The notes beneath the pieces were generated by a model. It searched no databases, had not been told where the DNA came from, and was given only the letters and a program-made list of their open reading frames with translations. DNA of 32,081 bases from Pseudomonadota bacterium (GTDB taxonomy: Bacteria; Myxococcota_A; UBA796; GCA-2862545). Each line of letters begins with the position of its first letter. The stretch's first letter is position 1. Below are positions 25,281 through 32,081 of the stretch, one piece after another. The stretch lies in the NCBI GenBank assembly GCA_005797785.1, contig SYKL01000390.1, positions 1 through 32,081 on the forward strand, given 5' to 3'. The translations under genes were made by a program, and so were the position numbers.

Positions 25281-27740
25281 CTACTCCTCGAGCGGCGTCC
25301 AGGCCGGAATCTTCGGATCCGAATAGCCGGGCGGCGTCACCAGCTGGGTCTCGCCACAGGATGGCTTTTGTTCTGGTTTCAACTGAACGATTCGGCCGGC
25401 ATGCCAATAGTCGGTGAACCCCCAAGCGGAGGCCGTGGGCTTACCCGAAAGTGCCCAGACGCGCTCGGTCATGTAGCCGTCGTGGCTGTCGTACACCGAA
25501 ACGCCGTTGAGGTTGGTCTGCCAACTGAGATCCGTGGTGGTGTTGTCCGCATTATCGATGGAGAGTGAAATTACACCCTTTCCAACACTCTCCACGATGA
25601 GGTTTCCATTCATTCGGGACAACCGATGCAGCAGGACGGAAGTGCCTTGGGTGGTTCTGGTGGCCATGGGCATCGACATCAACGCACTGGTATATTCGGT
25701 CCAAACACCTTCTTTGAGCTCCATCCATTTGTTGAGGCGCATGTCGAAGCCGACGATCACGCGGCTCATCACCATGCGGAGGGTTTCGGCCATCAACCTC
25801 TCTCGCTGGTTGTCGGTGGTCAGCCCTTCGAGGTCGATGTTGGTCACGCGTCCGTCATCGCGGACCTGGAGCTGCATGCTCTTGCCGCTGAGTTTGGTGT
25901 CGATTTCCTCCAAAAGTTCCTCGATTTTTACGAGGCGCTGCTCCGGAGTGAGGTCCTCAAGGGCGGCCGCTTCGCGTTTGTCCTTGCGGTCCTGTTCGAG
26001 TTTGCGTTTCTTTTCCTCCCGCTTTCGCTCTTTTTCGCTCATTTGGTCGAGGGACTTCGAAAAGGTCTTGATCTGCTCGCCGTATTGGTCGCGTGAGGCG
26101 GCCTGAATCCCAAAGTCCTCGATGGTGCAGGACACTTCGTACAATTTCTTGGAAAGCTTGAAGTCCTTGGCGCAAGCGAGAATGGTACGGATCTGAAAGG
26201 CGTTGGTCTTCAACTCGGTGTTTTTGTCGGCGTAGAACGTCATTCCCAGCGGATGACCGATCTCTGTCTTGATGTACCAACGAGTGCCGTCCCAACGTGC
26301 GAAACGATCGGAGATAACTACGATTTCTTCGTCGTCTTCGACTTCGGTTCGATCGACCTCGGCGGCTGCCTTTGCTTTTGCCTCGGCGGACTTCTTGGCG
26401 TCCTCTGCGGCAACTTTCGTGCTGAGCTGATCGAGGGCCACCCGGGCGGCGGCGACGGTGGGATACCGTTGTTCGGCGCGTTGAAGGATCTCGTGACCGC
26501 GACGCACATACCGATCACCGGCGTCCCAAGCGGTCAAGGACAGGAGCGCGGTAGGGCAATCCGTCGCGTTGATGCTTCGGGCCAATGCAAACCCGCGCAG
26601 CAAGCCACTGGCTTCGTGGTTCCCTTCGAGTTCGGCCACTAAGGCGAGGTTTCGCAGCAGTCCGACTTGGACGATGTCCGCGAAGGCCGCATGGACACTT
26701 TCCTCCGTTCCGGCCTTGGCTTTGAGCTGCTCGATCAGCTGCGCCTCGACCGCCACGGTGAGTTCCAAGGCTTTGTCGGGGTCGATCTTCCCGTTGACGC
26801 GGGAGGGACCGACCAAAGCGGCGATCAGGCTCTTCGACGCATAGGCGTCGACGGCGGTGAGCCCTTGGGCTCCCGTCAAGGCAGCCATAAAAGCGGCATC
26901 TTCGGGAGTGGCGAAGTCAGAGCCGAACAGCATTTCGTTGGGCAGGGACACCCCTGTGGTGTGCGGCTCAACCGGCAGCCGATACCGGGCGATATAAGTA
27001 TCGATCCATGGAGCGTTGCCCCCAGCGAGGCTTCGGGCGGTCGTCTCATGCCAGAGAGAAAGCGCAATCAAAGCGCCGGGATCCGCCATTTCGACCAGCT
27101 GGGTCGAACCCCCTTGCTCAGGCAGATCGTAGTGTGGAAAAGCCGGCAGTTCGGGAACCGCGCCCGGAGTGGGCTCAGGAAGCGTGGTCGGCAGCGCCGT
27201 CAGATCGGGCGGCCACGCTGCCCCCGAAGCTAACCAGGCGTTCCAAGGGGCATGCCAGGTCGTGGTGGGGTCGGCGTATTGGTCAAGCACTTTACTATAG
27301 GTGCGCGCCTTCTCCAAATCGCCGGTGATCGCGTAGGAAACGGACAATAGGTGCGCAGCCCCGACCGGATCGGTGGCGGAGGGCGTCTTTCCGTAGGCCT
27401 GAATGTAGGCGTTGGCCGAAACCAATGCAGCCTGTCGGTACAGTGCCGCCATTTCTGCGTGTCCGCGCGCGGTGCGGAGGCCGCCGTCGGCGCCAAATTC
27501 TTGGGTCGCCAAAGCATAGTTTCGATCGATAAAAAGGGTGCGCCAACCTCTAGAGGTGCTCGCCCATTGCTCTTGTTCAGCGGCGGTGGCAAAGCTCATC
27601 GGCCACGATTTGGCGATCAAATCGAGGGGGATCGCTTCCTTTGCGGCGACGGCGGGATCGGTCCCTTCGCCTGCCTCCACGGGTGCTGAGAAAACAGCGC
27701 TCGAAAGCAGTAAAAGGGCGGTGGGAATCCAGCTGCGCAT
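25281..27740 (-). CDS. Large exported protein of unknown function (819 aa) with a highly charged coiled-coil segment
   Basis: Signal peptide MRSWIPTALLLLSSAVFSAPVEA; SEKERKREEKKRKLEQDRKDKREAAALEDLTPEQRLVKIEELLEEIDTKL; GGAGAGG ribosome site. Confidence 0.85.
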   Translation of the reverse strand: MRSWIPTALLLLSSAVFSAPVEAGEGTDPAVAAKEAIPLDLIAKSWPMSFATAAEQEQWASTSRGWRTLFIDRNYALATQEFGADGGLRTARGHAEMAALYRQAALVSANAYIQAYGKTPSATDPVGAAHLLSVSYAITGDLEKARTYSKVLDQYADPTTTWHAPWNAWLASGAAWPPDLTALPTTLPEPTPGAVPELPAFPHYDLPEQGGSTQLVEMADPGALIALSLWHETTARSLAGGNAPWIDTYIARYRLPVEPHTTGVSLPNEMLFGSDFATPEDAAFMAALTGAQGLTAVDAYASKSLIAALVGPSRVNGKIDPDKALELTVAVEAQLIEQLKAKAGTEESVHAAFADIVQVGLLRNLALVAELEGNHEASGLLRGFALARSINATDCPTALLSLTAWDAGDRYVRRGHEILQRAEQRYPTVAAARVALDQLSTKVAAEDAKKSAEAKAKAAAEVDRTEVEDDEEIVVISDRFARWDGTRWYIKTEIGHPLGMTFYADKNTELKTNAFQIRTILACAKDFKLSKKLYEVSCTIEDFGIQAASRDQYGEQIKTFSKSLDQMSEKERKREEKKRKLEQDRKDKREAAALEDLTPEQRLVKIEELLEEIDTKLSGKSMQLQVRDDGRVTNIDLEGLTTDNQRERLMAETLRMVMSRVIVGFDMRLNKWMELKEGVWTEYTSALMSMPMATRTTQGTSVLLHRLSRMNGNLIVESVGKGVISLSIDNADNTTTDLSWQTNLNGVSVYDSHDGYMTERVWALSGKPTASAWGFTDYWHAGRIVQLKPEQKPSCGETQLVTPPGYSDPKIPAWTPLEE

Positions 27741-27868
27741 GAACCTCTCCGGGGACGATCACTATGACACCGCAACGTTGCCAAAGCCATGGTGTGGATC
27801 GTGGCGCGTTGGTTGACGGCCGAGTAAACGGGCCCGGTCGCGTGGTTCCACTGCGCGAGGGAGAAGCC

Positions 27869-29452
27869 ATGATCACGATCAGCAAGTTGTCTAAGGGCTT
27901 TGGCGGCCGAATGCTGTTCGAGGAGATTGAAGTTGGCTTCAAACCTGGTCATAACTACGGCCTGACCGGTCCGAACGGGTGCGGCAAATCCACCTTGATG
28001 AAAATCATGATTGGATTGGAAGAAGCGGACAGCGGTCGGGTGAGCAAGCCCAAACGCGTCGGTTACCTCCGGCAGGACCAAGGAACGTTCGACCATCTTC
28101 GCGCGTTGGACGTCGTGATCATGGGCAACGAACGCCTGTGGGGCGCCATTCAGGCGAAGGAAGAGATCTATGCCCGAGGCGAGTACACCGACGCGGACAA
28201 CGATGCCCTGGGCGAACTCGAATGTGTGGTGGCAGAGGAGGATGGATACGCCGCAGAAGCGGAGGCTGCTCGGTTGCTTTCCGGACTGGGAGTCGCCGAG
28301 GCCTTCCATGAGCAGCCGCTGTCGCTGCTTCAGGGCGGTTTGAAGGTTCGCGTACTGGTTGCCCAAGCCCTGTTTGGAACTCCGGAAGCGCTGCTCCTGG
28401 ACGAGCCCACCAACCATCTGGATTTGGAATCGATCCAATGGTTGGAGGAGTTTTTGTTGGAATACGATGGCGTGTTGGTGGTGATCAGCCATGATCGCCG
28501 GTTCTTGAATGCCGTGTGCACGGACATCGCCGACATCGACTACCAGACCGTGATCGTGTATCCGGGCAACTACGACGAAATGGTCCGAACCAAAGCTCAA
28601 ATCCGCAGCCGCGTCGAAAAAGAGAATGCGGCCAAAGACAAGAAGATCGAACAACTTCAGGACTTCATCTCCCGGTTTGCCGCCGGTACCCGCGCGTCGC
28701 AAACCCGCTCGCGGGCGAAGCAAATTGAGAAGCTGCGCCCGGACGAAGTGAAACGGAGCAACATCGCTCGCCCGTTCATTCGGTTTCCGGTGACCCAGCG
28801 CTCGGGGAAGGACGTGGTCTCCACAAAAGGGCTCGAAAAGACCTTTGAACGGACGATTTTCTCAAATCTCAACCTAGACTTTCATCGCGGTGACAAGGTG
28901 GCGATCCTCGGCCGCAACGGAATTGGTAAAACTACTTTACTAAGTACCCTGTGCGGGGACTACCAACCCACCGCGGGCTCCGTGGTTTGGGGCCATGAAA
29001 CGCGCATTGGCGTGTTTCGACAGGAGCACCGCCACGAAATTGAGCCAGGGACCACGGTGTTCGAGTGGTTGTTCAACCATCGGCCCGAGGTCGGCCAAGA
29101 GCAGGTGCGCTCGATTCTCGGTCGAATGCTGTTTTCTGGGCCGGACGGTGCGAAGCCGACCGCGACCCTTTCCGGTGGGGAAGCGGCTCGCCTGATGATG
29201 TGCAAGTTGATCCTTATGGAATACAATGTGCTGTTGTTCGACGAGCCCACGGCACACTTGGATCTCGAAAGCATCTCGGCGTTGCGAGAGGCGTTTGAAG
29301 CGTACGAGGGTACCCTGTTCTACGTGACCCACGATCGCGACCTGGCCGAAGCCGCTACGCGAATTCTGGCGTACACCGACGAGACTGTGCTGCTGGACTA
29401 CCGTGGGCCGATCGACGAGTACTTGGCTTGGACCCAAAAGAAGGCGTCGTAA
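27869..29452 (+). CDS. ABC-F family ATPase (YbiT-like)
   Basis: Two ABC domains: GPNGCGKST...LLDEPTNHLDLESIQWLEEFL and GRNGIGKTT...LSGGEAARLMMCKLILMEYNVLLFDEPTAHLDLESI; GAGGGAG before ATG 27869. Confidence 0.94.
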   Translation: MITISKLSKGFGGRMLFEEIEVGFKPGHNYGLTGPNGCGKSTLMKIMIGLEEADSGRVSKPKRVGYLRQDQGTFDHLRALDVVIMGNERLWGAIQAKEEIYARGEYTDADNDALGELECVVAEEDGYAAEAEAARLLSGLGVAEAFHEQPLSLLQGGLKVRVLVAQALFGTPEALLLDEPTNHLDLESIQWLEEFLLEYDGVLVVISHDRRFLNAVCTDIADIDYQTVIVYPGNYDEMVRTKAQIRSRVEKENAAKDKKIEQLQDFISRFAAGTRASQTRSRAKQIEKLRPDEVKRSNIARPFIRFPVTQRSGKDVVSTKGLEKTFERTIFSNLNLDFHRGDKVAILGRNGIGKTTLLSTLCGDYQPTAGSVVWGHETRIGVFRQEHRHEIEPGTTVFEWLFNHRPEVGQEQVRSILGRMLFSGPDGAKPTATLSGGEAARLMMCKLILMEYNVLLFDEPTAHLDLESISALREAFEAYEGTLFYVTHDRDLAEAATRILAYTDETVLLDYRGPIDEYLAWTQKKAS

Positions 29453-29524
29453 GGTTCGATTGTCGCAACCTGTTACAAACTTGGCGTTGTGAAACGTTAA
29501 GGTGTGGCCGATTGGGAGGATGTG

Positions 29525-30286
29525 ATGCGACCTTTTCATGGGATTTTTTTGGGCTTGCTGGGACTGTCGCTCGCGTGTGGGACGCCCGCGGCGGACGACG
29601 CAGCGGTGGTGACACCCGCGGTTCCGCCGATGCTTTGGTCAATGTACCCCGAAGGCGAGGCGATCTTTGTTTCTGGCGTGAGCGCTGAGGGGGTGTATTC
29701 GGAAACCCCGTTGACGGTGATTCGTCAGGGAGATGGCGGCGATGCCGTAGTGGGCTTCGCACTGGTGACGGCAAACGATGCCGCGCAATCGAAGGTTCAA
29801 CTTCGGAAGTTGGCCGCCGGCCAGGCGCTGGATGGCCTGGTGGCGCGCTTGTGGCTGCCGGAGGACGCAGAGATCATCGCGACCCTCGACAATTGGCCGC
29901 CTCCTGCGGGAGCGACCGTCGCGGCGGTGAAACCCCGGCCGTCGGATTCCCTGCCGCCAGCGGCTCCCGCTTCCAAGCCGCAAACGAGCCTGCCGTCGTA
30001 TTCTGGCCCACTTCCGGAGAAATTGCAGCATAAGAACCCTGACAAGCGCTTGGACGCGCTGGCTAAATACGAGGATGATCCCGATGCGACGGCGATGATC
30101 ATCCACCTGATGATCAACGACGAGAGCTTCGATGTGCGCAAGAAGGCGTGGCGCATGGTTCGCGCCCGTTGGAAGCGAGGAACCGGCAATATGGCGCACC
30201 ATGAGGCGGCCGCGCGGTGGATGGCGACGCAGGGGCCTTCAGCATTGCGCGGGGAAGCGGAAAAGGCGATCGCGGACCACGGGTAA
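29525..30286 (+). CDS. Lipoprotein with Pro/Ala-rich linker and HEAT-like C-terminal segment
   Basis: MRPFHGIFLGLLGLSLACGTPAAD lipobox; GGGAGG ribosome site. Confidence 0.75.
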   Translation: MRPFHGIFLGLLGLSLACGTPAADDAAVVTPAVPPMLWSMYPEGEAIFVSGVSAEGVYSETPLTVIRQGDGGDAVVGFALVTANDAAQSKVQLRKLAAGQALDGLVARLWLPEDAEIIATLDNWPPPAGATVAAVKPRPSDSLPPAAPASKPQTSLPSYSGPLPEKLQHKNPDKRLDALAKYEDDPDATAMIIHLMINDESFDVRKKAWRMVRARWKRGTGNMAHHEAAARWMATQGPSALRGEAEKAIADHG

Positions 30287-30339
30287 ACACGGATTCCGAA
30301 ACCGTTTTTCAAATTATTGCATCGGCGACACTAAATATA

Positions 30340-30351
30340 CTGACGCGTCAG
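30340..30351. promoter_or_regulatory. Perfect 12-bp palindrome CTGACGCGTCAG abutting a TATACT -10-like hexamer (30336-30341)
   Basis: Palindrome read directly in the intergenic region upstream of 30422. Confidence 0.45.
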
Positions 30352-30421
30352 AAGTTTTGACAGTGGCGGTCGGCGGAGGCCTGAGTCTACGCTGCGGTAC
30401 CCAATAACCAGGGGGGATCAG

Positions 30422-30901
30422 ATGCGTTTTGCTACGGTGATGCTTGCAATTTCCGCGCTCGCGGGATGTGAACCTGTTTCAGCCGTGCGCGGGGTGGAGG
30501 ACGAGGCGGCTGCGCAAGGGACGTGGGTCGGCGGGCAGATGCTTGAAAGTGGATTGGAAAGAGAGTTCTGCGCGGAGTGGCTCGGAGTGGACGAAACGGA
30601 AAGCAACGGCAACCTGGCATTGACCATCGGTGATGATGGCTATGCGAGAGGGTTTGCGTCGTGCGCGTACGAAATCGACGATGACGCCGTGGGCAACGTC
30701 AGGCTGAGGGCCGAAGGGGATTTCGAAAATCCCGATTCTGAAGAAGGACGGCTGGACCTGGAGTTGACCGCCATCGACGCCGACGGCGTGCCGCTGGAGG
30801 ACACGGAGCCTGGAGAGTTGTCTGCTTATTGCACCGTTATCGCCGATGAGATGACCTGCGACTTGGGGGGAGAGCTGACTTGGACGTTCGCTCGCCTGTG
30901 A
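30422..30901 (+). CDS. Small lipoprotein of unknown function
   Basis: MRFATVMLAISALAGCEPVS lipobox; GGGGGGATCAG upstream of ATG. Confidence 0.75.
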   Translation: MRFATVMLAISALAGCEPVSAVRGVEDEAAAQGTWVGGQMLESGLEREFCAEWLGVDETESNGNLALTIGDDGYARGFASCAYEIDDDAVGNVRLRAEGDFENPDSEEGRLDLELTAIDADGVPLEDTEPGELSAYCTVIADEMTCDLGGELTWTFARL

Positions 30902-30931
30902 GCGACCGGCCCAAGTAGACAAGCGCCTTGA

Positions 30932-31573
30932 CTATTTAGAGTCCTTCAGCCAGGTCCGCAGCACCCAGTCCGCCAGCGGAAAAGACACATTGAAGTTGCC
31001 AGAACTCATCGCCTCCGGTCGATGATGAAATCGGTGGTGAGCGCGGATTTTCTGTACGACAGCGCTCGCCGCCCAACCCTTTTCGGGCAGGTGGTGCATC
31101 AGGTGGAACCACTCGTACACGAGGTAGTATCCAAACGAACTGGCGAGGAATAAAGCGGCGAGATTCGTCTGGCCGGCGAGCCACAGGGCCATCGGAATCG
31201 GGAGCACGAACACCAAGAACAGCAGGGTTACCCAAGGGGGAAACAGCACATATGTGAGTTCACGTGCCGATCGGATCGCCAGATCGTCATGGTGGAAGAA
31301 GCCGTGGTGGATCACGGTGTGGCGTTCCCAGAGTCGGCCCAAGAAGCGCCATTTGTGGTGCATAGGTCCTCGGTGAACCGACCACTCAAAAAAGTTAGCA
31401 AACGCAAAAAAGAATGGGACGAACGCGAGCTCCCAGGCCTTGGGGTCCTGGAGCGAGGCGATCGGCAGAGCAATGCCAAGTGCGGCGATCAGGTGCACGG
31501 CGGCGAGATGCAATACCGGCGAATATCCGCTTGGAATCTCGGACAAGAGCTGTTCTCGGCGGTGGCCGGCCAT
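30932..31573 (-). CDS. Fatty acid hydroxylase / sterol desaturase superfamily membrane protein
   Basis: His clusters EWSVHRGPMHH, HTVIHHGFFHH, WFHLMHH, HHRFHH typical of the integral-membrane di-iron superfamily. Confidence 0.87.
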   Translation of the reverse strand: MAGHRREQLLSEIPSGYSPVLHLAAVHLIAALGIALPIASLQDPKAWELAFVPFFFAFANFFEWSVHRGPMHHKWRFLGRLWERHTVIHHGFFHHDDLAIRSARELTYVLFPPWVTLLFLVFVLPIPMALWLAGQTNLAALFLASSFGYYLVYEWFHLMHHLPEKGWAASAVVQKIRAHHRFHHRPEAMSSGNFNVSFPLADWVLRTWLKDSK

Positions 31574-31655
31574 CGGAATCCTCTGGTTGACAGTCTAACG
31601 GCGTCCGGCCCGATTGCGGTGTAACCTGTGCAAAATCGAGGCGTTCGTCGCGACA

Positions 31656-32081
31656 CTATCCGCGGCGCCGCTCAGAGAGCGAAGTGAGCGGCTTTCCGGA
31701 GGCGGCGTCCGCCTGCAATTGGCCGTAGTCGTCAAAGGTGGTACCGAACAGGTTGTCCATCACCGAGGTGAACAGACCATAATGCCCCTTGAATCGGGAG
31801 TGATGCATCGCGTGAAAGGTCGGCGTGTACAACAGTTTTCCGAACACGCTCTTTCCGAATCCCGCAGGGAAAACCTCCACGTTGAGGTGGCCGAGAATGT
31901 CGAGAAGGAAGAACAGAAAATAGTAAAGCACCGGACCTTCTACCGGAATCGGGACGATCTGTGAGAAGGCAAGCGCGGCAGTACCGGCGATCAACGACTG
32001 CAAAACGCGTTCGGACATCGAAAAGGTGAGCGCGGTCAGCGGTCGAACCACCAAGGATTCATGGTGGGCGCGATGAATGAA
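31656..32081 (-). CDS. Second sterol desaturase / fatty acid hydroxylase superfamily protein, N-terminus cut by window end
   Basis: Reading frame stays open past the listed TTG start to the window edge, giving FIHRAHHESLVVRPLTA...; GHLNVEVFP and TPTFHAMHHSRFKGHYGLFTSVMDNLFGTT. Confidence 0.88.
   Translation of the reverse strand, partial: FIHRAHHESLVVRPLTALTFSMSERVLQSLIAGTAALAFSQIVPIPVEGPVLYYFLFFLLDILGHLNVEVFPAGFGKSVFGKLLYTPTFHAMHHSRFKGHYGLFTSVMDNLFGTTFDDYGQLQADAASGKPLTSLSERRRG

Noticed and set aside
27617-28723. 368-aa minus-strand ORF
   Set aside because: Antisense to the ABC-F ATPase and the 819-aa gene start; composition typical of shadow ORFs
31667-31692. GCCGCTCA-N10-TGAGCGGC inverted repeat
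   Set aside because: Lies inside the last codons of the hydroxylase gene and has no U-tract; may be incidental

Overview
The window is a GC-rich bacterial chromosomal segment. A candidate MYXO-CTERM tail, many short-signal lipoproteins and FG-GAP lipoproteins suggest Myxococcota or a relative; this is inference, not proven. No rRNA, tRNA, CRISPR array or insertion sequence was recognised. Order of content: the 3' end of sucD; a secreted hypothetical; a parallel beta-helix surface protein (-); a tightly coupled six-gene operon of exported proteins (two orphan lipoproteins, a DUF1592/1588/1585-like c-heme lipoprotein, a Tat-exported DUF1501 protein, a mono-CXXCH lipoprotein and a PA14-like lipoprotein); a strong Fur-box-like dyad over a small or degraded ORF; a solitary DUF4157 protein; DoxX, Dps and HemF; an operon of MarR, MacB/LolD-like ATPase, two FtsX-type permeases, LolA-like protein and outer-membrane barrel; tandem paralogous FG-GAP lipoproteins; a tail-anchored degenerate pseudokinase with a two-TM partner; an Ig-like lipoprotein; an 819-aa exported orphan; an ABC-F ATPase; two lipoproteins; and two fatty-acid-hydroxylase superfamily genes, the last cut by the window edge. 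Best candidates for undescribed systems are the six-gene exported operon (2857-8387) and the MarR/ABC/LolA-like/barrel operon (11909-18865). In the latter, a permease and the barrel share an ALFGG-type short motif.
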